Assembly (NCBI RefSeq): GCF_040529055.1
Contig: NZ_CP132342.1
Location: forward strand, 955,001-1,019,000
Length of the DNA: 64,000 bases
From: Xanthomonas sontii
Lineage (GTDB): Bacteria; Pseudomonadota; Gammaproteobacteria; Xanthomonadales; Xanthomonadaceae
Reading direction: 5' to 3'
Positions 1 through 7,745 of the stretch are shown piece after piece (within the stretch, counting starts at the first letter, position 1; each line of letters opens with the position of its first letter). Both the position numbers and the translations under genes were made by a program. The notes under the pieces were generated by a model that did not search any database, was not told the DNA's origin, and saw nothing but the letters and a program-made list of their open reading frames with translations.

Positions 1-427
<427 letters not shown>

Positions 428-582
428 TAACCTCAAGATGCTTCCTCATAAGCATCCCTTAGCGCGACACACGTCGATCGCTCTCACTCGCTCGCTACAT
501 CACACCCCATGAGAGGCTGGCGCCCTTGCCGTCCTCGGTCCAACAACCGAGAACACGCACGCGGCGACACTCCAACCGTCTC

Positions 583-698
583 CCTGGTGAAATTAGCGCT
601 GTGGAACCACCCGATCCCATCCCGAACTCGGAAGTGAAACGCAGCTGCGCCGATGGTAGTGTGGCTCAAGCCATGCGAGAGTAGGTCATCGCCAGGGG
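583..698 (+). rRNA. rrf: 5S ribosomal RNA
   Basis: The core ATCCCATCCCGAACTCGGAAG, followed by GTGAAACGC and CGATGGTAGTGTGG, is diagnostic of bacterial 5S rRNA. The ends were set by pairing of the terminal helix (CCTGGTG at the 5' side with CGCCAGGG at the 3' side) and give the usual length of about 116 nt. It follows 23S on the same strand and precedes a strong terminator, so it closes the rRNA operon. Confidence 0.95.
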
Positions 699-708
699 CT
701 TTACCCCA

Positions 709-739
709 AATCCCCGTCCCACTAGGACGGGGATTTTTT
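709..739 (+). terminator. Rho-independent terminator of the rRNA operon
   Basis: A perfect stem (AATCCCCGTCC / GGACGGGGATT) with loop CACTA is followed directly by a run of T. It starts about 10 bp after the 5S gene and is a textbook intrinsic terminator. Confidence 0.95.
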
Positions 740-801
740 ATTGCGCCTGGAAAAAACCAACCCGACCCCGCGGCGACTTGCCACCCGGGGGCTGCGCGCC
801 G

Positions 802-910
802 TACCCTCACCCCAACCCCTCTCCCGGCGGGAGAGGGGCTTGGTTCTTCCTTCTCCTGTCGGGACCATGGCCCCCTTTTCGGGGGAAGGTGCCCCGCATG
901 GGCTGATAAG
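802..910. repeat. GC-rich palindromic intergenic repeat, copy 1
   Basis: It contains CCCTCACCCCAACCCCTCTC, a stem CCCCTCTCCCG/CGGGAGAGGGG, then TTCTCC..GGGACCATGGCCCCC and GGGGGAAGGTGCCCC. The same modules recur near 2.4, 10.9, 19.8-20.1, 51.9 and 63.1-63.5 kb. This copy lies between the end of the rRNA operon and the 3' end of the convergent alginate lyase gene. It has no coding potential. The rest of the gap (911-1054) shows nothing recognisable. Confidence 0.9.
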
Positions 911-1054
911 GCCAAACCCCTGCGACCACCTCCCGCGCCGCTGTGCCGCGCGATGAGATGTGCGATGGCTCGCATCGAGACCTGTCGCGTCGCGGACCCT
1001 CCGTGATGCCGTGGCTGAGCACCTGCACTCTGATGCCGTCGGAGTCGACGGAAG

Positions 1055-2155
1055 CTAGCGCGGTAAATCGGGCAATGTGCTGATCGCCAGGCGCCAGGGT
1101 GGCGTCCCGTGGCCGAGTTGCCGCGCCAGTTGCACGCACGCCGGATCGTAGGCCGCAGCAAGCACCAGCAGCGATTCCGCCCCCTCCGCGGCATACGGCT
1201 TGCCGATCACGTGGCCCGCTTCCCCGTTGTCCGAGCGCGCCTTGTCGAACGGCACCTGGCTGCCCACGAACTCCGCGTGGCTGCGATCGCCGCGCAGATA
1301 CGGCAGCAGCCAGTCGACGCTGCGCGCCAGCGATGCGCCGTTCGGTGCGCGCCAGTGGTACAGATCCTCACCGCGTTCGGAGAACAGCAGTGCCAGCGTC
1401 ACCAGCGGACGCAGGTCGTAGACGTGGTAGGACAGCGCATCGCGCTCGACGAAGTCGATGCTGCGGCCGTCGGGCAACAGGTTGTCTGCGATCTGCTGAC
1501 GAAAGCCGGTGCGGGCGTAGTCCAGCAAGCGCTGATCGTCGAGCGCGGCGCCAATCATGCCCACGGTCTTCAGCCGATGGCTGTGCCAGTTGTTGGTGGC
1601 GGTCTTGCGCTTGAGATCGCGCGAGCCGATTTCGGCATCGGCGATCTTTCGCATCCATGCATCGATGGCGCGGCGTTGCGCGTCCGGCAACGTCGGGCGG
1701 ACGATGCGGTAGGCGAAGATCGCCGGTTCCAACCCGGTCTCGTCGATCGGATTGCCGTTGGGCACATTGCGCGCGGCCCATTGCGCGAGCTGGTCGCCGG
1801 CGGCCAGCGCGTCGGCGTGCTCGCCGTCCAGGGCGTAGCGCAGCGCCAGCGCCTGGATGCGCGGCATGTCGCCCAGGCTGGTTTCGGTCGCCGCCTTCAC
1901 TGGATCGCCGCGCAGGCGGCCGCCAGTGCTCAGCGTCTCGAGCGGATGTGCCCCCTGCGCGCGTGCCGCATCGGCCAGTCGGGCCTGCGTCGCCTCGATC
2001 TCGCGCCAGGCTGCATCGGTTGAAGCCGACGCGTGCAACTGTTGCCATTGCTCCGCGGTCGGCCACAGCCGCTGCACCGCGGCGGCAGGCGTGCTGTGGG
2101 TCAGCAGGAGTCCGGCGAGCACCACGCCGAGACCGGCGTGCGATGAGCGAAGCAT
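1055..2155 (-). CDS. Secreted alginate lyase family protein
   Basis: The 366-residue protein has a cleavable signal peptide (about 1-26, ending TPAAA) and is therefore periplasmic or secreted. The body is the helical (alpha/alpha)-barrel fold of the alginate lyase superfamily (PF05426). Residues 188-194, NNWHSHR, match the family's active-site Asn/His segment, and the Tyr/Arg-rich DLRPLV region follows. Enzymes of this family cleave mannuronate-rich polyuronides by beta-elimination; the exact substrate here is inferred, and an AlgL-like or polysaccharide-trimming role are both possible. The ATG is preceded by GGAGATCGCC. It is not in an alginate biosynthesis cluster, which argues for a catabolic or free-standing role. 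Confidence 0.88.
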   Translation of the reverse strand: MLRSSHAGLGVVLAGLLLTHSTPAAAVQRLWPTAEQWQQLHASASTDAAWREIEATQARLADAARAQGAHPLETLSTGGRLRGDPVKAATETSLGDMPRIQALALRYALDGEHADALAAGDQLAQWAARNVPNGNPIDETGLEPAIFAYRIVRPTLPDAQRRAIDAWMRKIADAEIGSRDLKRKTATNNWHSHRLKTVGMIGAALDDQRLLDYARTGFRQQIADNLLPDGRSIDFVERDALSYHVYDLRPLVTLALLFSERGEDLYHWRAPNGASLARSVDWLLPYLRGDRSHAEFVGSQVPFDKARSDNGEAGHVIGKPYAAEGAESLLVLAAAYDPACVQLARQLGHGTPPWRLAISTLPDLPR

Positions 2156-2380
2156 GGCGATCTCCGGAAGCGCTGGCGAGGGTGTCGGGCGACTGTAGGC
2201 GCGATGCGGTGAACGCCGGATGGCCCGAGTCCGGGAGCACGGTCGCCCGCATGCGCTCGCCGATGCGCGGATGGCGACGGGTCGTATCGGCGCCAGCGCG
2301 GCGTCACGCGCGCGCGGCTGGCAATGCCTGACAACGCGCTAACCTCCCAGCTTCCGCCGGCGAGGGCGCTTCGCGCTGCG

Positions 2381-2485
2381 TACCCTCACCCCAACCCCTC
2401 TCCCGACGGGAGAGGGGCTTCTGCGTTCCCTTCTCCTCCCCGGACCACGGCCTGCTTTTCGGGGGAAAGGTTCCGAAGGGGACGA
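2381..2485. repeat. GC-rich palindromic intergenic repeat, copy 2
   Basis: It has the same modules in the same order as the copy at 802-910 (CCCTCACCCCAACCCCTCTC, the GGGAGAGGGG stem, then TTTTCGGGGGAAAGG). It lies 50 bp beyond the 3' end of the PstS/OmpA gene, between two genes read in the same direction. The remainder of the gap (2156-2380) holds only the promoter-distal spacer of the alginate lyase gene, and I see no gene in it. Confidence 0.88.
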
Positions 2486-2535
2486 GCGGCCGAGCGATGT
2501 CGTGCCTAACCGGCCGCAACCACGCTCCGACTGCC

Positions 2536-3891
2536 CTATCGCGCCCGATCCAGCAACCACAGTTCGACGCGCTCGTTGCGCGCCTTGGCCGCGGCGTCTT
2601 CGCCGCCGATCAGCGGATGCAGTGCGCCGAGACCACGTACCCGTTCCACGGCGACACCGCGTTGCACCAGGTACGCGGCGACCACGTCGGCGCGGTCGTT
2701 GCTGGCGATGGTCGGGTACAGCCGGTTGGCGCTGTCCGGTGTGGCGAAGCCGATCACCGCCAGGGCGCGGCCGTGCATCGCCGGCTGTTGCATGAAGGCG
2801 ACCAATCGGTCGAGATCCTGGGCGCTGCGCGCTTCGTACATGCCATTGAGCGACTGCAGGCTGAAACGCAGCGTGGTGGTCAGGCGCCGGGCGCCGGTGC
2901 TGGCCTGCGCGTAGGTAGCATCCGCGCGGGCAGCGGTGGTGCCGCTCTGCGGCGTGGCCGGATCGACGTCGATCGCCATGGAAATCGGGCCAAGCCGGCG
3001 CACCAGCTGTTGCGCCTGCGGACCGAGGGCGTACAGGGCCAGGCTGCGGCCGAGCGCCGACATCATCTGGCCGCCGTACAGGCTATAGCGCTGCACCAAG
3101 GGATAGTCCTCGCCGCGCACGGCCGCTGCCGTCGGGAGCACCGCGATACCGCCGTCGGCGATGGCCAGCGCACGTGTGCCGGCCGGCACCGGCGTGGTCA
3201 ACCCGACGATCGCCAGTGCGTCGGAATGGCCGACGACGGCGCGTGCCGCCTCGGCCAGGTCGGCATGCAGGACGTTCCCCGGCATGCGCACCGCCGGCAG
3301 CCCCAGGCGTTCGCGCAGGAAGTCGTCGAGACCGCCGGGGATGGCACTGCGGTGCAGCGCGATCGGCAGGTCCGCGCCGCCGAGTTGCGACCAGCGCGTG
3401 GTCCGGCCGCTCAGGATGTCGCGCAGCTGCGCGACGCTCAGCGTGGCGATGGGGTTGTCGGCGGCGACCAGCACCCGCGCGCCATCCAGGGCGACGACGA
3501 ACTGTTGGTCCGGCGAGCCCAGGTCGCCGAGCTGCCAGGCGGCCTCGCGTTCGCGCGCATCGGGCTGACGCGCCAGCATCGCCAGCTCGGCGTCGCCATG
3601 CACCAGGTCGGCGATGCCGGCGGCCGAGCCGGTGCCGGCGATCTCGACCACCAGCGGCGCATCGTCCCGCACCGCGGCGATCTCCAGCGTCGTCGCATCG
3701 ACGCGACGACGTTGCAGTTGCCGGTAGCCCATGCTCTGCAGCCAGGCTTCCACCAGCGCCGGCATCAGCCGCGCGCCGAGGCTGTTGGAACCGTGTACGC
3801 GCAGGCGCTCGGCCGGTTGCGCGGACGCGGACGGCAGCGCGCACAGCGCTGCTGCGCCGAGCAGCAGCAGGCGCAGGGTGAAACGCAACAT
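2536..3891 (-). CDS. PstS-like substrate-binding domain fused to OmpA C-terminal domain
   Basis: The 451-residue protein starts with a signal peptide (about 1-24, ending PSASA). Residues about 27-290 form a type-II periplasmic binding fold of the PstS/SphX type: GSNSLG near the start, the hinge segment LSGRTTRWSQLGG, then LHRSAIPGGLDDFL. The usual phosphate-contacting SGT of PstS is replaced by AIPGG, so phosphate binding is doubtful. Residues about 310-451 are an OmpA-like peptidoglycan-binding domain (RADVVAAYLVQRGV..VRGLG..NERVEL). The protein is expected in the periplasm, attached to peptidoglycan through the OmpA part. The ATG has a strong purine-rich RBS. No ABC permease genes are adjacent, so it does not look like part of a transporter. 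Confidence 0.85.
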   Translation of the reverse strand: MLRFTLRLLLLGAAALCALPSASAQPAERLRVHGSNSLGARLMPALVEAWLQSMGYRQLQRRRVDATTLEIAAVRDDAPLVVEIAGTGSAAGIADLVHGDAELAMLARQPDAREREAAWQLGDLGSPDQQFVVALDGARVLVAADNPIATLSVAQLRDILSGRTTRWSQLGGADLPIALHRSAIPGGLDDFLRERLGLPAVRMPGNVLHADLAEAARAVVGHSDALAIVGLTTPVPAGTRALAIADGGIAVLPTAAAVRGEDYPLVQRYSLYGGQMMSALGRSLALYALGPQAQQLVRRLGPISMAIDVDPATPQSGTTAARADATYAQASTGARRLTTTLRFSLQSLNGMYEARSAQDLDRLVAFMQQPAMHGRALAVIGFATPDSANRLYPTIASNDRADVVAAYLVQRGVAVERVRGLGALHPLIGGEDAAAKARNERVELWLLDRAR

Positions 3892-4042
3892 GGGATCCCC
3901 CCTGGGATCTGGACAGGCGCGGCAGTGTTGGCGATCGGCGTGACATCGCAGTGACTGTGCGCATGGTCACGCACGACAACGCGGCGTCGCGGCCTGTCCT
4001 GTCAGCGGTCCGCGCGCGGCGCGATCGCGCGCGTCGAAAACC

Positions 4043-4918
4043 TCAGGCCGATGCGAGCCGGCGTGCGGCGGCCTGCGCCCAGCGCGCGGCGATCGCCGGC
4101 GAGGTGATGCACACGGCGCTGTCGGTGACCGTGGTCACCGCGCGTTCCAGCAGTTGGATGTCGGCCTCGTGCTGACGCGCGACGTGCGGATCCTCGAAGA
4201 AGATCGCGCGGTGGCAGCGCCGTTCCAGCACGCGATCGGCGATCTGCGCGTCGCCGCCCATCGGGCCGCTCTGGTAGCGCTGCACCCACGCCTGGCCTTG
4301 CGGCCAGCCGCGGCTCCAGGCCAGTTCGTTGAGCCGCTGCCCGGTGGTGCCGGTGGCCACGCGCTCGGCGAAGCGCGACAGCAGATCGAAATGTTCGCTG
4401 GCGAAGGCCAGCATCTGCGGTTTCATCGCATCGTGCGCGATCAGCGCCAGGGTCTGCCGCTGCAGCGCGTACAGGTCGTCGGCGCCGGCGTCGGCGGCCA
4501 GCCCGGCGTGGACGCGCTCCATCTCCACCCAATCGCGGGCGCTGGCCACGGTGGAAATGAACGGCTTGCCGTGGATCACGCACTGGCGCTTGAGCGCGAT
4601 CGCCTCGGGAAAGATCGAGGACGGGTCGACCGGATCGATCAGGTAGATGGCGCCGTCGAGGGTCCGCTCGGCGCCTTCCAGTCCGACGACTTCGGCCACC
4701 AGTTTCATCAGCCCGCCCTCGCGGCCGAACGGGTAGCGCTTGAGGCCGGCATGGCCGGCCAGCAAACCGGCCCGGATGATCGCCTCGTGGGTGCGGCCGA
4801 CCGCGTGCAGGCCGAGCTGCAGCTCGCGGATGCCGGCCTCGCTGGCGCGCAGCCAGCGGAACAGCGCGGCATCCTTGCCCTGGTGGTGCAGTCGGTTGGC
4901 GGCCAGGCCCAGGCGCAT
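4043..4918 (-). CDS. Double-domain methylglyoxal synthase
   Basis: The 291-residue protein is twice the normal length (E. coli MgsA is 152). Residues about 153-291 hold a complete methylglyoxal synthase: H162-D163 (IAHD), TGTTG at 189-193, SGPMGGD at 217-223, FFEDP at 240-244, H250 and D253. These reproduce the E. coli catalytic and phosphate-binding set, including the spacing between D91, H98 and D101. Residues 1-140 follow the same fold pattern (LGLAAN, GRT at 41-43, GREGG at 66-69, IYLIDP at 91-96) but lack the HD pair, the GPMGGD aspartate and the His. The enzyme converts dihydroxyacetone phosphate to methylglyoxal. The N-terminal half is probably a non-catalytic, regulatory copy (inference). 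RBS AGGGA precedes the ATG. Confidence 0.85.
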   Translation of the reverse strand: MRLGLAANRLHHQGKDAALFRWLRASEAGIRELQLGLHAVGRTHEAIIRAGLLAGHAGLKRYPFGREGGLMKLVAEVVGLEGAERTLDGAIYLIDPVDPSSIFPEAIALKRQCVIHGKPFISTVASARDWVEMERVHAGLAADAGADDLYALQRQTLALIAHDAMKPQMLAFASEHFDLLSRFAERVATGTTGQRLNELAWSRGWPQGQAWVQRYQSGPMGGDAQIADRVLERRCHRAIFFEDPHVARQHEADIQLLERAVTTVTDSAVCITSPAIAARWAQAAARRLASA

Positions 4919-5025
4919 GCGTCGATCCCTGCGGAAGAGGTGCGACAGTCTGCGCCCGATCGCGGTGTCGACTCAATCGCCACGCGATCGCCGGGCCGCT
5001 GCTGCGCGTGCCGGCCCTGGCGCTG

Positions 5026-6081
5026 TCACTGCGTGACCTGCTGCGCGCGCACCGCCAGCACGTCCATCTGTGGCTTGTCGGCGCCGCTCTTGTCCGGCTG
5101 CAGGTTGAACGCATAGTCGCTTCGCCACCACACGCCGCCGGCCCAGGCGGTCCAGCCCAGCCAGACGTCGCCGTTGTCGTGGACGTAGCCGAGCATGGTG
5201 TCGAGCGCCGCCAGGCAGGTGGGATCGCTGCTGCCGCCGAACTCGCCGAGGAAGCCGCGATAGCCGTTGGCGCGCAGCCATTGTGTGAACCCTTGCAGGC
5301 GTTCCGCACCGATGCTGGTGCTGACGCAGGCGGCGCTGGTGCCGGACGAGTCGGGATCCAGGTACTGATGCACTTCGAACGCCAGGTTGCCGGCCGGGTC
5401 GTGGACCGTCAGCAATCCCTGCGCGTTGGACACGCCGTACCAGGTGCTGTTCCAGCTGTGCGCGCCGCTGAAGGCGGTGCCGGGCACCAGGATCAGATTG
5501 TCGGCGCCGGTGCCACGGATCGCATCGATCGACGCCTGCGCGATGGCCGCCCAATCGCCGGAGGCGAGGCCATTGGGCTCGTTCATCAGCCCGAATGCCA
5601 CGCTGGCATCGTTGCCGAAGACCAGCGCCAGGCGCCGCCACAGATCGGCCAGCGCCGCCGCCGGCACCGCGTCGCCGCCGATGCGCACGCCGTCGTACTT
5701 GGCGTAGTTGTGCACGTCCAGGATCAGTTGCAGGTTGTAGCGCCTGGCGCGTTCGACCGCGGTGCGCAGCGCGTCGAGTTGCGCGGGGTCGAGCGGGCCG
5801 TTGGCTTGGGGCTGCAGTCGCTCCCACAGGAACGGCAGGCGCACGATGTTCATGCCCTGCGCCGCGGTGTACGCGTAGTCGGCGTCGGTGGGATACACAT
5901 AGTCCTTGAACAGCACGCCGGGCTTCTTCGCCGAGTTGAACTCGGCGCCGGCCAGGTTGATGCCGGCATAGCGCAGCGTCTGCTGCGCGTGGGCGAACGG
6001 CGCGCAGGCGGCCAGGAGCAGGCACAGCGCGGCACGCTGCCGCCATTGCGGGGAGCGGAAAAAACGGGAACTGCGTGGCAT
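5026..6081 (-). CDS. Secreted GH5 endoglucanase, copy 1
   Basis: The protein is 351 residues from the ATG at 6081, chosen because AAGGATCC lies just upstream and a proper signal peptide (charged start, then LCLLLAACAPFAHA) follows; an in-frame extension to 6225 would bury that peptide. The catalytic domain is glycoside hydrolase family 5: acid/base Glu in GLMNEPNG, nucleophile Glu in FLGEFGG, and the conserved VHQYLD and AWAGGVWW segments. It should hydrolyse beta-1,4-glucans such as plant cellulose after type II secretion. There is no cellulose-binding module, unlike the longer EngXCA of X. campestris. It is one of three tandem paralogues. Confidence 0.92.
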   Translation of the reverse strand: MPRSSRFFRSPQWRQRAALCLLLAACAPFAHAQQTLRYAGINLAGAEFNSAKKPGVLFKDYVYPTDADYAYTAAQGMNIVRLPFLWERLQPQANGPLDPAQLDALRTAVERARRYNLQLILDVHNYAKYDGVRIGGDAVPAAALADLWRRLALVFGNDASVAFGLMNEPNGLASGDWAAIAQASIDAIRGTGADNLILVPGTAFSGAHSWNSTWYGVSNAQGLLTVHDPAGNLAFEVHQYLDPDSSGTSAACVSTSIGAERLQGFTQWLRANGYRGFLGEFGGSSDPTCLAALDTMLGYVHDNGDVWLGWTAWAGGVWWRSDYAFNLQPDKSGADKPQMDVLAVRAQQVTQ

Positions 6082-6270
6082 GACGGATCCTTCGTGGGGA
6101 AAGAGCGGCAGGCGCCGCCGCGATGCGGCGTGCGCGGCCGTGCACCACGTTGCAACCGCCATGCCAGAGCGATCGAGGTCATCGGAAATATGCGACGCAT
6201 TGCACGTCGCACGCCATGCGGGCACCTCGAATCACCTGCTTGCGTACAACTCGGCGGATGCACGTTGCTC

Positions 6271-6301
6271 TGTAGGAGAGGCTTAAATCCGCAACGGCGC
6301 G
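6271..6301. repeat. Degenerate REP-like sequence
   Basis: TGTAGGAGAGGCTTAAATCC followed by GCAACGG resembles the widespread Xanthomonas REP core (TGTAGGAGCGGCTTCAGCCG, then CGAC) with a few substitutions that weaken its stem. The comparison to the family is from memory. Confidence 0.55.
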
Positions 6302-6350
6302 TGCCCAGGCAAAAGCCCGCTGCCGCTGAGCCGGTGAAAGGGCACGCGCC
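6296..6350 (-). terminator. Candidate terminator stem after GH5 copy 2
   Basis: A perfect 11-bp inverted repeat, GGCGCGTGCCC at 6296-6306 and GGGCACGCGCC at 6340-6350, with 33 nt between. It lies about 85 bp downstream of the GH5 copy 2 stop. There is no T run, so a terminator role is inference. Confidence 0.45.
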
Positions 6351-6433
6351 GCCCCTCGCAGACCATGTCCCGACGTGACTTGGGGTGCCTAGTTGTCGGC
6401 GTGCGCCACGGCGTTGTCACGCATGCGCCGCGC

Positions 6434-7486
6434 TCAGCGCGTGATGCGCTGTGCCCAGGGCGCGAGGATCGCCATCTGCGGACGGTCGTGGCCGTCGGCG
6501 TCGGGTTGCACGTTGAACGGATAGTCGGCGCGCCACCAGGCGCCGCCGGCCCAGTAGCTCCAGCCCAGCCACAGCGTCGGGTGCTGCGCGATGTCGGCCA
6601 GCATGCCGTCCAGCGCGCGCCGGCAGGTGGGAGTGTCGGCGGCAGCGAATTCGCCGAGAAAGCCGAGATGGCCGGTCTGCTGCAGCCAGTCGGTGAAGGC
6701 GCGCAGGCGTTGGACGCCGATGTTGTCGCTCACGCAGACCGGGCTGGTGCCGCTGGAATCGACGTCCAGGTACTGGTGCACTTCGATCGCCACGCGCTGC
6801 AGCGGGTCGTGTAGCGTCGCCAGCGCGCTGGCGTTCGAGGAGCCGTCCACCGGCGTGTACCAGCTGTGCGCGCCGGTCCACAGCGCGCCCGGCACCAGGA
6901 TCAGGTTGCTGGCGCCGGTGGCGCGGATCGCATCGACCGCGGCCTGCGCGGCGGTGGCCCACGCGGCCGGGGTGATGCCGTGCGGCTCGTTCATCAGCCC
7001 GAACACCACCGCATTGTCGTTGCCGTAGGCGCGTGCCAGACGCTGCCACAGGTCGACGAAGGCGGCGACCGGCAGGCCGCTGCTGCCGATGAGGCGGCCG
7101 TCGTGGCGCGCGTAGTTGTGGATGTCCACGATCACGTACATGCCCTGCGCCTTGGCCTGCTGCACGGCGTCGTCGATCAGCGCCAGTTGCGCGGCGTCGA
7201 GCGGGCCGCGCGGTTGCGGCTGCAGGCGTTCCCAGCGCACCGGCAGGCGCAGCAGGTTCATGCCCTTGCCGGCGAAGTAGGTGTAGTCGCTGCTGCGCGG
7301 ATAGGTGTAGTCGACTCCGACGATGCCGGGAATCTTCGACGGCGCGATCTCGGCACCGGACAGGTTGACGCCGGCGAAGCGCAGCGCCTCCTGCGCCTGC
7401 AACGACGACAGCGGAACGGATAGGCACAGCAGCAGCGCGGCACGCCAGGCGTGCCGCGACCGCCGCCGCAAGGTGCGCGCGATCAT
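6434..7486 (-). CDS. Secreted GH5 endoglucanase, copy 2
   Basis: This 350-residue protein has an Arg-rich N-terminus and a signal peptide (LLLCLSVPLSSLQA, cleavage near residue 31). GH5 features are intact: acid/base Glu in GLMNEPHG, nucleophile Glu in FLGEFAA, and YWAGGAWW. It is the most divergent of the three tandem copies (for example LRFAGVNLSGAEIAPSKIPG, where the other two share a GAEFNS..KKPGVL pattern), which suggests an older duplication or a shifted substrate range. RBS AGGAGA lies just upstream of the ATG. It should act outside the cell on beta-glucans. Confidence 0.91.
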   Translation of the reverse strand: MIARTLRRRSRHAWRAALLLCLSVPLSSLQAQEALRFAGVNLSGAEIAPSKIPGIVGVDYTYPRSSDYTYFAGKGMNLLRLPVRWERLQPQPRGPLDAAQLALIDDAVQQAKAQGMYVIVDIHNYARHDGRLIGSSGLPVAAFVDLWQRLARAYGNDNAVVFGLMNEPHGITPAAWATAAQAAVDAIRATGASNLILVPGALWTGAHSWYTPVDGSSNASALATLHDPLQRVAIEVHQYLDVDSSGTSPVCVSDNIGVQRLRAFTDWLQQTGHLGFLGEFAAADTPTCRRALDGMLADIAQHPTLWLGWSYWAGGAWWRADYPFNVQPDADGHDRPQMAILAPWAQRITR

Positions 7487-7548
7487 GGCGAGTCTCCTTC
7501 GGCATCAGAGGGGGAACCCGGCCGAGGAGATGCCAGGCCGGGCTGATG

Positions 7549-7572
7549 ACTACGGTGTGCGGACACCGTAGT
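7549..7572. promoter_or_regulatory. Perfect 10-bp palindrome upstream of GH5 copy 2
   Basis: ACTACGGTGT and ACACCGTAGT flank the loop GCGG with no mismatch. It sits 63 bp upstream of the copy 2 start and 174 bp after the copy 3 stop. It could be an operator for copy 2 or a terminator stem for copy 3; there is no T run. Confidence 0.6.
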
Positions 7573-7745
7573 GCATTGCCGAGGACGAGGCGATGCGCTG
7601 CGTGCGCGCATGCATGGATCTGTGCGGCGATTGGCAGCGCGAACCGGTACTGGATCGCGCTGCATGTGCTATGCCAGGCGTGCGCGTCGCACACGTTGCA
7701 TGGCGTGTTGCCGCGTTGCCGACACGCGGCGCCGGCAGCGACGGC

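Larger units (their letters stand above)
6082..6433. other. Intergenic region between GH5 copies 1 and 2
   Basis: I see no gene. It contains the copy-1 RBS and, near 6271-6350, a degenerate REP and a perfect 11-bp inverted repeat, listed separately. Confidence 0.7.

Noticed and set aside
428..1054. tRNA genes near the rRNA operon.
   Set aside because: I found no cloverleaf-forming sequence in the spacer or after the 5S gene.
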